Shown: one piece after another, positions 41,616 to 54,321 of the stretch | Numbering within the stretch: position 1 is the stretch's first letter | How the letters are laid out: each line of letters starts with the position of its first letter | DNA from: Obelidium mucronatum | Lineage: Eukaryota; Chytridiomycota; Chytridiomycetes; Chytridiales; Chytriomycetaceae | NCBI GenBank assembly: GCA_025765595.1 | Contig: JAIVFH010000062.1 | Location: 1-64,000, forward strand | Direction: 5' to 3' | Length of the DNA stretch: 64,000 bases | Program-made: the position numbers and the translations under genes | Notes under the pieces: model-generated | What the model saw: the letters and a program-made list of their open reading frames with translations, nothing else | What the model was told of the DNA's origin: nothing | Database searches by the model: none

Positions 41616-44600
41616 TCAATCATCAACTCCAGTTGCACCTGCCACATCATTCTGTCCAAACGGTTCAACAACTCCTTCCGCCGCAGCAGCTCCACCTTCA
41701 CTAGCAAAAGCAGCAACAACACCATCATTTCCATCTCCACCACCAAACTCTTCCTGCATCGGAGACATTAAACTCATGGTCTGCTTCACTCCACTCGCTC
41801 GCTGATACCCTCCCGTGACTTTATTCGCGTTTCGCGGCATAGTAGCAGGTTGTCGTAACGGTTTTCGAATCAACAATTCAATTTCCTTTTTGAGACCGTC
41901 GATTTCGTTGGCTTGTGTTTGGACAAGAGAAATGAGTTTGTTTCGTTCAAGAATGTCTTTTTTTTGGAGGCCAGAGTATTCCGCATTCTGATTTTTGGTT
42001 TTTTTTAACAGAAAAGAGTCATTCATACAACCAGCCAATAAACAGCAGTTACTATTACTACTTACGACAGTTGCTTGACTCAAATTCAGGGCTTCTTCTA
42101 GGGTATGGTGGGCTTCCGTTAGGTTCACTAGGTTTTCCAGGAGGACAGTGTTTTGCCGTGTCATGTCCGTGAGATTGTCTTTCAAGTGTTTGATTTCCCT
42201 CTGCATTATTTTGGGAAGCAGTTTTTAGCATGCGGTATAAAGCAAGTAGAAGTAAGAAAAAAAAACACTTTCTTACATCACAAGACTCCAACTCCTTCAA
42301 CCGCTTATTATCCTCCCTCGTCAATTTCTCTCTCAACTCATCTGCAGATCGATTGATCCCCATCCGTTCAAGCTTCTCCAAGTCAATGGTTTGTCCAAAC
42401 TTCAAGAGTTGCACGTCGGTCGCTCGGCCTTCCAGTTCCATGAGTTTGAGTTGTTTCTCTTTGCGTGATTTTATTAGGGAAACGTGCATTTTTTTGAGTT
42501 CCTTGTGGTTTTTGCGTATGTCAAGTTTTTCCTGTTTCAAAAAAAAAGTGTTAAAAAAAAGAGTTGGTTTTCGAAAATTACATTGAAGGATTAAAAAAAA
42601 AAAATAACGAATTCGTAGATACTTATATACCTGCTGCAACTCTTTAATCCTAGTCTTTAATTTACTCAACCCCGAATTCACAAAAATCAGCGCTTGACTC
42701 AAATCCGCGGGCAACACTTCCTGCTCATCCAAATATTGAATCTGATGCGCTCTCAGGGGCACAACGACATCCAATTCGTTAAGTTTGCGTTGTTTTTGGG
42801 TTTGGAAGTCTTGGATTTCGGATTCCGTCGCGCGTAACGCTGCGTCAATGATTTTCTCTTTTTTGAGGAGAGCGTCGTTTTCTTTTTTGAAGCCCTTTTT
42901 TTTTAGTGGGGGGTGTTTATTGAGTTTTGATGTTTTGAATTCTGAGACGACTCACTTCAATGGCTTTCTGGATCTCGACTAGCGCTTCATCCAGATCTAG
43001 TTTTCGTTCTCTGAGTTGGATCACGCCTTCGAAGATGGCAGGGTCGAGATCGGCTGGGCAAGTGTCCAAGTCTTCAGCGTTCTCGTCGCCTTCGTCTTCA
43101 AAGTCTTCATCATCGTCTATAATAATTGAGAGGATTCAGTTGTGTTTTTCGTCTTCTTCCTTTTTCTTTTTTTTTTTCACCGTCGTCTTCGTCGTCTTCT
43201 TCCTCTTCTTCTTCTTCCTCGTCTTCCTCGTCGCCGTCAGTCTTGGCTTTTTTCTGTGTGTTGCTTGAGTTTAAAAAAAAACCAGAGAGAAAACAAAAAA
43301 AATCACTTACCTTTGTTCTCTTGATCTTCTTTTTCAAAACTTTACTCAAAAACTCCTCATGCTTATTCTCCCCGCCGCCAGCCCCTCCACCACCACCACC
43401 ACCAGCAACAAGTCTCCCAAACTCTTCCTGCAACTCCTTCTCACTACTTATAATTTCCTCGATTTCAATTTTCTTGGCATTGAGCCGTTCTTGGCATTCC
43501 TTGATTTTATGCGCGAGTTCTAGTTTTTCAGAGGATTTGCCGTTTAGCTTTTGGGCGAGGAAGTTGTCGTGCTTTTCAAATTCTTTGAGGTGCACCCATT
43601 CGCGGTAGAGAAGGAGGAGTTTCATGTCAACGAGTTTGACGTCTGTTGAACAAAGATTTTTTTTTTTTTTTTAAAAAAAAAGTGATGGGGAATCTTATGA
43701 AAGTATAGACGTACCTGCTTCGAGGGCAACACGTTCATGCATCAGCTCATCTACACATACATCAAAGGCTTTGACATGATTTTCGACATTCTGGCCGAAA
43801 AAAAAAGAGATTGAATTAGACCTATCACAAAGAGAATCCGAAAAAAAAAAGAAAAAAATCGAAAAAAATCTATATACTCGAAGAATCGCCTTTCTTCGAC
43901 ATTCCAGTGCTTTATAGAGGGCTTCTTCTTCAGCGATTTCCAAGGCAGACTTTCCAGCCATTGCTTGAGCATACAGTCTTGACTTTTGCAGAGTGCTGTA
44001 TCGAGAGCTGCCCGTCATATCCAAAGGATCACCGGAAGTGACGCCTGGAGCATTGTTTTCTCCGGCAGGTGGTTGCACAACGGTCGGCACAGGAGGCTGT
44101 GACGCATTGCCCCCGCCACCACCACCACCGAATCCACCAAAATCACCATCCCCGCCCCGTTTGGACTGATTCGCATTCGCTGCTTCCTCCCTTTTCAAAT
44201 TCTCAATATCCTTGTCTGTGACCACATACCGCTCATCTGGATAACAACCCTGATCCATTTCTGGGTTCCATAAGCCAAATTGTTGTTGGGATTGTTGTTG
44301 GTCGTCGCCGCCTCCGAGTTGAGAGAGTTGGGTGTTGATTTCTTGGATTTGTTTGTTTTTCAAGTGGATGAATTCAACGAGGTCTCGTTTTCGATCGCGG
44401 AGTTCGAAAATGTGGCTGTTGAAGCTCTGTATCAAGGAGGAGGTTCAGATACACAAAAAAAATAGAGCATGGATGACAAAGGCATGAAAAAACACTCCAC
44501 CTCTTTGATGTTGAATATACTCTCTTTAAGTAAGACAATCTGTCGACGCTTCTTATCGGCATCAACTCGCTCGCTTTCGGGGACAATATACTTTTCACTT

Positions 44601-47600
44601 GTTTTGAGTTTGTAGTCCCCCATATGCGCTTCAGCGTATCGAATCGCTGCGACATCTCTTCGGTCTTCATAGTTTGCATCTGGTTTCGCATCCATCAGTT
44701 GTTTCCAGAGCTGTGCCCGTTCCGCGCGTAGTGCTTTCCTGGCTTCTAGCTTAGACCGCGAGTCTTTGGGCTCTTTGGCTTGTTTTTTGACAACGGTGCT
44801 TCGCCCGCCAACTTCTCTGCCCTTCTCGGGTTGATCACCGCCAAGGCAAGCTGCGCCTTCACTCTGCGACGTCCCAACTTTTGCGTCGTGATGCCCTTTT
44901 GCACCAGCCGCAGCAGCAGCGCGATCATGGTTCCCCAACGAATGAATTCCAAAATCACTCTTCTCCGTCAACGCCAAAGTCCTAAACGTAGCAACAGCAG
45001 CAGCCGTCTTGAGAGCAGTGACGCGAATATGATAAGTCTGGATCGGATCCAAGTACTTCCGCTTCAACTTATTTGGCCCAATACTCTCCTTCTCACTAAC
45101 CCACTCCAACTCCTTCTTGACATTTTCAATGCGTTCGAGAGTCTCCTTTTCAATATCGGCTTTCAAGTCCGGGTCAACAGCGGGGATCGTGTTTCGTGGA
45201 ATCTTTTGGGCGTCCATGGTGGCGGTGATTTTGAGGTATTCTGAGCATAGTTCGGAAATGTAGTCGCGGGTGGCTTGTTTTTTTTGTTCGGCTTCAGAGA
45301 GTTGGCGGTCGCGTTCGGATTTTATTTTGGTTTCTTGGATGGTGTAGACGTTCTTGTCGATGATGTCGGAGGTGGGTTCTTGGTCATCTGATTCGTAGTA
45401 TTCAAAGTTGGGAGCTGGTGGGGTGGGGGTTTTTTTTTGTCGGGTGGGGGTTGGGAATTGTAGAAGATCAAGAAAAAAAAAAAGGAAACTATTGAGCATA
45501 CGGCCAAAAAAAAATAACAATAAAAATAAATAAAATAAATAAAAAATAAAAAACCTTCTTTATCGTTGATTTCCTTGGGATTGAAACGGAACATGAAGAT
45601 TCCCCCATCCATTCCTGAAGAGCACAAGAATGCTTCGTCAAAAGAAAGCGACACGTTCGTGATTGCTCCACGGTCACAGTCGTGCACGTGTCCCATCCAA
45701 TATTGACCATCGTAGATTTTATCTTTTGGGAGTCCACTTCCTTGGGGCACGCCGCGCTGCATTTTGATTGCATGTGCAACGTCATCAAAACATTTGCTAT
45801 AGTGCTCATATGTTTCGTGCCCTTGTTCCCATTTGTGGAGAAGCATGTCATCGAGTTTGATTTGGCGAATACATGTCATTCCGTCGGCCGTTCCTGAAAT
45901 CAAGTATTTCCCTGTCGCAGAGAGCTTGAGGTCTGTGAATCTGTTCTTTCCTACCAATAGAAGTCTAGAATTTTCGGGTATTATTTATATAGCACTTTTG
46001 AAAATTGGTATGCTCAATGTACCTGCTCTTATCTGGAGAATCAAATTTGCATGAACGGATTTCCCCTTCTCCATACTTGTTGACAAGTGCCATTAAAAAG
46101 TATCCACCGGGAAGATAGAGAATTCTGGAAATCGCCGATGTCCCCGTAATGCAAAGCCCCCGTGCTTTTCGAATAGCAGATCCGATTCTTTTATCAGCTT
46201 TAGGATCGTCTTTGGGAGCCTCTTGAGGAGCTGCTGCAGGCGCCGCTGCATCCTTCTTATCTCCACCTGCCGAACCCGGAGCTTCTTTCTTCTCTTCCTC
46301 GGCACCTTCCTTGGGTTTAGGCGCTTCCACGATTTTAGGTGGGGGGACATTCAGCTTCCAAGGCTTGATTCTCAACGCTGAAGCCTCCAGTTGAAACGTC
46401 AAGGACGTATTGACTCTCCTGGGATGAGGTACACGCGAAGAAAACACCTCCCCGTTTTTACAAACGATAAAGGCAAGTTTCCCAGCAAGTGGCCCATTCG
46501 CATCTCCATCGTCCCCATCGTCTCCGTCATCGTCGCCACTATCATCTTCATCCCCTTCTTCATTCGGCTCCATATTTTGTGTGTGGTTGTCGGCGCTGAA
46601 GGAAACTTGCGACACGGCTTCTTCCATTTCGATAAACCCAATCGGCACGATTTTGGTGTTGTTCTTGTCAAAGGGGGCTCCAGCAGATGACTCGTCGCTG
46701 GGACTGACGGGTTTATTTTCGATTTTGAAGAAAAATATTGTTTGGTCGGTTGCGCCGACGGTGGCCATGTAGGTTCCATCGGCGGAGATGGATATGGCGG
46801 CGATAGCGCATTTGTGGGGCTTGAATGCGTATTGGAGGGTGAATACGGGTCGGTTTATGTCGATTGGTGGTGGTTGGTAGGAAATGATTCGGAGGACGCC
46901 GTCTGTGAATCCGGCGGCGACTGTAGATCCCCGCGCGTCTAGGCACTGGTTATATAAAAAAGAAAATTTTGTGAGATGCCGCCAAGACGTAATTCAAAGG
47001 AAAGTTTTAAGTGTCTCTCACAAGAGGGAGACTAGCCAATGCGGTTCCACCCGAAGTGTACTTTTCTTTTGCCAACAGTGCCTTTTTCATGTAGTCATAC
47101 AAATGGACCACTCCATCTGATCCTAAGCTGACCATGGAATGGCAAGTTGTGCTCATGTCCAGGCCGGCGATTCCACCAGAGTGAAAAGACAAGGTCTTGT
47201 CAATGAATCTTTGTTTTGTATCCAACTTGAATAGATGGCCTTCCATGTCAAGGATCAGATATTGAGATGGATTCTCAATGCTTCGAATCATGTTTTTGAT
47301 CTTGAAAAGGAATCAGAGAGAGAGCAGCAACAGTGCGAATTGAAATTCTCTGCTTTTATACCTTGACATCTTTTCCAATCATGAATTCTTCAAGAAACTC
47401 CATTTCAAAAACTCGAGCTACGGCTGGTCCGGAACTTGAAACCGGTGCTCCACCTGGTCCTGCTGTTTCGGATGTCACATCCGCGTTATCAATCATTTCG
47501 AAATCCCAAACTCGGACATATCCTATTTACGTCCCAAAAGTTAGCCATCATTGCATTCCTGTCAATGATCATCTGTTACCATCTTCTCCAGCTGTAAAGA

Positions 47601-48732
47601 CTTCAGAATCTACCATCAAAACTACTTCAATCTTTCCGACATGACATGGTTTCTTCCCTTTCTGGGCAATTTCACATTTGATCATTCCTCCATCCCAAAG
47701 AAGCAGGTTTCCCGTTTCAGTGGATGAAAGCACCTTTCCATCTGGAAGTTGAATAAAAGAGCAGATATCTGTCAACTCCGACGCGCCAAATTTTCCCAAG
47801 TATCCTTGAAGTTTAAGCCCCGTGAACGTTGCCGACATTTGCCAGAATTTAATGTGACCCATGCCGGAAGTTGTTAAAATACCATCGTTCTCTGGGGCGA
47901 AAGCGACTTTATAAACATCCTGCATCAAAAAAAAAAAATTAAATAGGTCCGGACTTCTTTTTACTGCTGGGTGTAAATAAGAGCTCAGACCTGAGAGAAG
48001 GCTTTACTTTTAAGAGTTATCTCCTGAGCCTTCCAGTTCCACACTGTAAGCATATAATCGGGATCCGATCCAACAGACGCGAGTTTATCTCCTTTCGCGT
48101 TAAAAGCAATGTCAGAGTAGGCTCTGGTTGTTCCACCCCGTAGGATCCGAAACAAGTTCATTGAGGGGTATTGGAAAATAAAGATCGACGGCTGGGGGTA
48201 TACTTCTGCGAGCGCAATGTATTTCCTGGATGGATGAACCTATAATGATGCACAGGGTAAACAGATTGTGTAGCCTTGATTGGAATCACATTATCAACTT
48301 ACAGCGATGGCTCCAATCGCACCATCTCTCAACCCTTCAAAATACGTCTGCTCTGAAGTTTTTACGTTGATAAATACGAGGACATTTCCAACTGAAGTAA
48401 GAAGCGTTTGTTCGTCCAAATAATACAAATTTGATCGCTTGTGAGAATCAAAACCAAAGGAGCAGCTATTTGGGTCATGTTAAAATAGAAAAGAAAAGAA
48501 AAGAAAGAAAATTACGGGATTATTCTTACTAGAGGCTCATTGTGCCGGGTGGCATGAACTTCTCGCTTTCTTCGTTCACCATAAAGTTCTTGTCCACAGT
48601 CACTGAAGATTCAACCTGATTCGACGCGTCTGTTTGCGCTTTTTTTTCGAGAACCAGTTGAAAAATTAGTACGGATGAGTATAGAATGTCTGGGGAACCA
48701 CTACCCGTCTGAGGCGTTGCTGGTGTAGACAT
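41616..48732 (-). CDS. CFAP44: Cilia- and flagella-associated protein 44 (CFAP44/FAP44)
   Basis: Component of the axonemal tether linking the inner dynein arm I1 motor head to the doublet in motile flagella. About twenty exons on the minus strand. The N-terminus contains the family block YCSFGFDSHKRSNLYYLDEQ, then WD40 repeats to about 45.6 kb (LASVGSDPDYMLTVWNWK, SGMGHIKFWQM, GNLLLWDGG, TAGEDGYVRVWDF, SLGSDGVVHLYDY, SGTADGMTCIRQ). A Pro/Glu linker and a long coiled-coil half follow (ERIENVKKELEWVSEKE, KLKRKYLDPIQTYHIRVTAL, acidic EEEEEEEEDDEDD run). The C-terminus ends near 41616. Introns have long poly-pyrimidine runs. Its presence shows that the organism makes a motile flagellum. It shares a 320-bp divergent promoter region with the gene at 49053. 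Confidence 0.85.
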
Positions 48733-49052
48733 GGTTTGTCAGATTTCCTGGTCAAAAGTTTATAGCTCTAAACTGAAGACCTTCATGTCAATTCGCAAGA
48801 ATAGCATCGATATAGATATAGCTTGTTTAAGCTAGGCAATCCCAATGATGCCAATTGTTATCATTATTTAATTGCTGTTTCTTCTTTTTTTTTTCAGGAC
48901 TTATCAAATATATTCCTTCGAGGTTAAGAGATACGTGGATAGAGCAGGAAAGTTTATTCTCGGGGTTTCTTTGTCAACCCCTCCACACATTTTTCTCTGC
49001 TCTTCCATCCTGATTGGGAATACCTTTAACAGACAGAACTCATTGATAAAAA
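48733..49052. promoter_or_regulatory. Divergent intergenic region between CFAP44 and GSLxLS member 3
   Basis: 320 bp separate the two start codons. It holds an AT-rich stretch, a poly(T) run near 48883 and no coding signal; it must contain both promoters. I recognise no defined element. Confidence 0.4.
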
Positions 49053-49991
49053 ATGGAAGAAAAGTACCATCACCACCGTACAATCTACGGGGGCGGTGGA
49101 ATACTCGGCCTCGCTCAAGCGCTTTCTGGCGTCAAAGCGCACGAGGAAAACTCTGACGATGAATCTGATCACGAGTCTTCCCGACGCGTCAACAACAACT
49201 CAGGCGACAGTTTTCTCCCCCGCCGCAAAAGCCGAAGCTCAGTTAGATTCAAGACTCAGGAAAGTTCGGAAGTCTCGGAGGAACACGAACCATCAAAGAA
49301 AAGTCTCAGTCGGAAAAGCTCCATGGCTTCAACTACCTCAGTGTATATACTGCCAGATGCACCGAAGCCACAGGCCCTTGATGAATTTCCAGCCGCGTCG
49401 CCCCACCCCCCAGCTAAACACCACACGGCAGCAATAAAGTCGCTCTATGGGAAGAGTGTTGTCGAGATTGATGATCGAAGCGAAAACAGCAAAGTAGCAA
49501 CGATCGATGACATGTTTGCAAATTCTGAATTTAGAGGCGACCAAGTTGGATCCTTGTTTCTATCGGAAAGAATGTTTCCAGATCGCGACGATATTCGGGC
49601 GATGATTCAGAAAAACCGAGGTGCTCCATTTTCTGTCAGCGACAACTGCGATGATTCAAATACAACATCCCGTTATCAGCAGCATTTTAATGATGATCCG
49701 GACGATGTTGTGGACATTAGAGGCAGTGGGGACATAAGGGAACTTGTGCGTATGAACAGGGGCCATAAATTGCCAGACGCGATGCCAATTTCGCAAGTGT
49801 TGAACGCAATCGCTCAATCGCATCAATGGACGCCTGAAGAAGTAGCTCAGGATCTTGCGGTGTTGGACAAGGCAAGAATAAGAAACGTACAAGCTGCGCG
49901 TTCGCTTTCAATGGCAACGTGGAATCAGCTCACGGATTTATTGCCGAGTACAAAAGACGCGCTTCGAAGAGCCATTGGATGGGTCCCTTAA
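49053..49991 (+). CDS. Uncharacterised protein, GSLxLS-repeat family member 3
   Basis: 312 aa, single exon. The N-terminus YGGGGILGLAQALSG is a degenerate form of the repeat. A Ser/Arg/Glu-rich disordered region follows, then FRGDQVGSLFLSERMF. The family C-terminal domain ends the protein (SHQWTPEEVAQDLAVLDKAR, WNQLTDLLPSTKDALRRAIGW). It is more diverged than members 1 and 2, and it lacks the intron found in member 2. Divergent pairing with CFAP44 may hint at expression during zoospore formation, but that is inference. Confidence 0.72.
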   Translation: MEEKYHHHRTIYGGGGILGLAQALSGVKAHEENSDDESDHESSRRVNNNSGDSFLPRRKSRSSVRFKTQESSEVSEEHEPSKKSLSRKSSMASTTSVYILPDAPKPQALDEFPAASPHPPAKHHTAAIKSLYGKSVVEIDDRSENSKVATIDDMFANSEFRGDQVGSLFLSERMFPDRDDIRAMIQKNRGAPFSVSDNCDDSNTTSRYQQHFNDDPDDVVDIRGSGDIRELVRMNRGHKLPDAMPISQVLNAIAQSHQWTPEEVAQDLAVLDKARIRNVQAARSLSMATWNQLTDLLPSTKDALRRAIGWVP

Positions 49992-50148
49992 CACCCAAGG
50001 TTTTTTTTTTTTTTGAATAGAACAACTCGATGCAACTTTCGCAATAAAAACTCTTACAAAAGCCTTCAATTTATGGTCATGATTTCATTATACATTGTTC
50101 AAGCAATGACTCGATTTGTATTAAAAAAAAAAGGAAGGAAGGATCAAA

Positions 50149-51822
50149 CTACAAATGAAAATCAATGATTCGGATTTCGTTGCCTTTTCTCAAAATATTT
50201 GGAAACTTTCCACCGCGAGCTTCCAAATCTTCATGATCAACTCCATTCTGCTTCAATATGGCAATGCATTCATTCACTTTGGTTTGAAACTCGGGATACT
50301 CGACTTCAGTAAGTGGTTGCCCACAGTCTTCCATTGCTATGATGATGATTCCGTGATAATTAAAATACCCATAGAATTTCGGAATTACCGTCCCTTGTAA
50401 GTGCCCCAAGGTCTTGTATATTGATGCTTCCTTCGCACTTATGTCAACATAACTGGGATCGTGGTACACGTCGTATAATTTGAACTTTAAATTGGGCAAG
50501 CTGGCCAAGTCACCCGCAATAACGGTCCCCACAGAGCCCTTATTGATCGTAACATTACTGGCAAAGTGAATTTGATCAGACTTGATCTCACGTAAGCTAT
50601 ACAAGTCTTGAATAGGAGCATTAACCTGTGTTAAAGGCAACAGGAAGTTAGCCGTTAATGGAGGCGTGTCAACCGGTCTTTCAATTCCATTGTTATGGGC
50701 GTTCCACAGAAGAAATAACCAACATGTGAAGTATGATAAATTTTGGCTCTGATAGCGAATACCAGTGAGAGGAACAGGATCCGATATTTCGACTACAGAA
50801 CTCTTCTCGGAGCGTTTAAAACAGTGGAGTTCGTGCTGAGTCGTCAATGCAGCATATCGAGAGTTGTTAAAGGACAAGTATCCGTACATTTGGTTCATGA
50901 TGGGAATAGCTATAGAATCTAGATTATCCAATCCTTTCTTGATTTCAGCCTTGTATGTGATTGCCAAATTGTCAGACAATGCGTTCCACCAAAATGGCTT
51001 GACTTCAATTGGGAGACAAAAGTATTCTCGATCTCGTCCTTGATTTAGAAGTTTCCACACGTAGTCAGGCTCCAAAATTACTGACGCATCTCCCTTCCCT
51101 CGTTTAAACAATGAAGGAATACCCATAACACGGAGCAGCTCTACCAAACTTCTAAAGGTCGAGTTTTCCAAAGAAGATTCGATATCGGTTTCACATCCAG
51201 CAGATGCCGGAAGCTGAAAAGCTTCCATATTACCCACATTGATGTTTGTTGTTTTGAGCAAAAGTGGTTCCAGTTCCGACTTTGCGAATTCATACACTTC
51301 TGCAGCAAAGGTATCCCATACAAGAATGTTCTCAGGCGATCGAGGATAGGTGGGCAGAGTCCCGCGTGTGTTGGATGTACTTGTTTGGTTTTTTTGGCAT
51401 TCCGTGGGAACCATGTTAAGCACTTCCCCGAAGGTCATCTTCATACCCGGAGCACTACCTAATGTAAATGCGACAATAAGAAAAACTCAAACCTTTCACA
51501 ATTTGGATAACTTACCAGCATTCTTGTTGGGGACACGCACCAGCAGTGCCGTTGCTTTTCTTTCGCCCATTCTGTCCACACACGCATCGACTTCGAAGGC
51601 CTTTGTCTTATCACTGGCGTCTTCTTTGTTTGAAAAGACCTTCAAGCGAGCCGGTGATGTCCCAGACAAGAGGTCGTCTTTGTTTTGCAGCCACACCTCT
51701 TTTGTGAAGTGACCAGCCATCACTCTCTCCTCAGTGCTGAACTTGACCTTATAGGCGCCGACTCCTTCGAAGGCGGGCTCTCCTTTGTCATCGACCATCA
51801 GGTACCAAATGTCGCGATTCAT
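50149..51822 (-). CDS. Crinkler (CRN)-like effector protein 1: header + nuclease-like + kinase-like region
   Basis: Join 51822-51516, 51458-50149; 57-nt intron; 538 aa. The header, residues 1-102 (MNRDIWYLMVDDKGEPAFE, VWLQNKDDLL), is shared with the next two genes and is an N-terminal CRN ubiquitin-like module. The body has a segment with an acidic site and IEVKPFWW (PD-(D/E)xK nuclease-like, about residue 240). Its C-terminal part looks like a degenerate protein kinase (YHGIIIIAMEDCG hinge, VDHEDLEARGGKFPNIL, IRIIDFH). CRN proteins act inside host or own nuclei, often in conflict or defence. The header/body junction coincides with the intron, as in CRN2. Confidence 0.75.
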
Positions 51823-51906
51823 TATTGTGATGGAATTTCTCTAACAAATGAACAAACTATACCTATGATCCTGACATCCTGAATTTCTCTTCAGCAATAT
51901 CAGTTT

Positions 51907-54235
51907 TTATTGCAACTCTGCATTGAACTTCACCTCTGCTTTCTTCACAACATTCTCCACAAAGACATCACTCCCGACCACCAACCCAAAAAACAAAGCC
52001 CGCAACGCTGGGGTCGACAAATCCAGTAAAACGACTTCGGAGATATTGGGAAATATTGCAGCATTGTATACTTGACAATGGCGGCTGTGAAACTTGCGAG
52101 CAATATCCTCAGTATAGCTTGTACTGCAAATAAACAAAACGTTCTTGCGGGATTTGCAATCCACTCCATCAAACATTCGATTGAATACATGACATTCATC
52201 GTCCAACTGCCCAGCGTTAAACTTTGTGGACTTGTAATTTTTGACAGCAAGCCCCACAGTCAGTCGCTGTTCAGGATATTCCAACGATTTTCCAATCAAG
52301 AAGGCATCAGAGCTTGACGACTTTGGGAGAGGTTTCAAGCACACACACCCGAGCGCATCAATAAGAGGCATCAAATTCTTCCACTCTTGTGGGTGCATTG
52401 TGAGAGAGTCAAGGCTTGGATGTCTTGAACCATTGGTTGTGACTTTTGGAATCTTTCTGGTGAGCTTACTGATCTCAATTGCGTTTAGCTTCCCAAAGAG
52501 AGGTGTATCAAAGAAAGGAGAAAGAGCTGAAGGAGGAAGTTGGGGAGTATTTTTGGATTGAAACAGCACTTCCTGAAATCTTTTGAGAAACATCCACTGA
52601 AATACCGTTGAATAATCCGATGAAGTCTCTGAAACGTTCCCAACTGCCTGAATATACTTCTGAAAGGGCATCGCGTAATTTTGCATGTGCGATTCGACAA
52701 ATGGATGGACATGCAATTCAGCCTCCTCCAATGTTCCGTCCCAAGCGATGCATGCATTACTCGCAATGGCGTCAAGCGTTGACAGACGCCCTCCCGCGTC
52801 TTTGACCTCTTCTGTCAAGTCCATCACCTCATTCTTTTCCATTTTTTCCAGGAATCTCACAATAGTAACCCGGTTTCTTGCAAGTCCTTCAAAAAGGATA
52901 TTCCAGTCTAAGCCGCGCAACTCCAAGGGAAGAGTTGTTTTGAAGGTCAGTAGAGCATCAAAAGTAGTGCAATTTTGCAAAACTGAAAGGATGGTACGAG
53001 GATGACCGTTGGTTTGCAGGAATAAATTCGAAGCGACGGTTGCAATTTGTGGTGGCGACAAGTTGAGTTTATCAGAAATGGATTGCTCCCCTTCAACATA
53101 CGAAGTGTTCTTCAAGATATCCGATATTGCGTCAGCTCGAAGAAGATGAATACTCAAACGCTTAAATATGAATCCACTGGGAATAATAGGGGCATTAGTT
53201 GGACGAAGTCCAACGTAATTCAAAAACGAAGCACGACCCAGAATAACAAAAAAAACGGTCTTAAAAGAAAACCATTTCCCAACAATCTCTTTGCAGAATT
53301 TAAAGAACAATTCTCGGCGCTCGAAGTCAGTTTGTTCTGGTGCTGATGATTGGAAAGCCTTTCCGATTTCGTCAAAAACAATAAACAATGGCCCAACTTC
53401 CTTTGTCAGATCATTGACAAGGTGTTCTACTTTTTCATAAGAGTGAGAAAGTAAAGACGGTTGCGTGGTAAACATTGGCTTTAAGGCATCCACCAGAAGA
53501 CGTAACATTGCTGATTGCATTGTCGCAGGATCCAGCATGTCTCCGTCAATAAACTCAATACGCACTGTATGACATGACCGCAGAATGTTTTTGAATTCAT
53601 CAGTTCCACTTTGGTTAGACCAATATTCTGCTTCTCTAGACTTGGTAATGTAGTGTCGGCCAAAATCCGATTTTCCGAGACCCAAAATGTTGTCGGCCAA
53701 TGGAATAACCCACTCTTGCCCAGCACCAGTTGTAGCTCGATTATAGGTAGCGTTATGTATTGCCTGTAGCTGAAAGATGGCTTTCTTTCGGTTCACGAAA
53801 AACATGTTGCTTGCTTGTAGCGAGTAGGAGATGGGTGTCTCAGGCTTCCACACTCCCTTGACCACTCCTAAAGGGATGATGCGAAAGAAAGTCAAAAACC
53901 AACTTCACTTGTAATGCAATCAACTTACCAGCATTCTTGTTCGGGACACGCACCAGCAGTGGCACATCTTCGTTCTCTCCTCGATCACCAACCAGCGCAC
54001 TTGCTTTGAAGGCCTTTGTCTCATCAGTGATGTCTTCTTTGTTTGAAAAGACCTTCAAGCGAGCTGGTGATGTCCCAGACAAGAGGTCATCTTTGTTTTG
54101 CAGCCACACCTCTTTTGTGAAGTGACCAACCATCACTCTCTCCTCAGTGCTGACAGACACAAAGTATGCACCGACATCCTCGAAGGCGGGGTCTCCTTTT
54201 TCATCGACGAGCAGATACCAAATGTCTCGATTCAT
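51907..54235 (-). CDS. Crinkler (CRN)-like effector protein 2: header + P-loop NTPase + nuclease-like C-terminus
   Basis: Join 54235-53929, 53867-51907; 61-nt intron; 755 aa. Header residues 1-102 as in CRN1. The NTPase follows: Walker A-like NILGLGKSDFG, Walker B PLFIVFDEIGKAF, then a sensor-like strand FFVILGRASF. The C-terminal part has DAFLIGKS and LAVKNYK (Asp...x-Lys), consistent with the PD-(D/E)xK fold fused to CRN NTPases. There is no signal peptide, as is usual for fungal CRNs. The body from about 53125 to 51907 is almost identical to 55546-54322. Confidence 0.78.
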
Positions 54236-54321
54236 TATTGTTGATGAATTGTGTTCTCTTCTCTTTATTTATTTATCAAACAATGCCAACGATCATGACA
54301 TCTCTTTCGCAATATCAGTTT

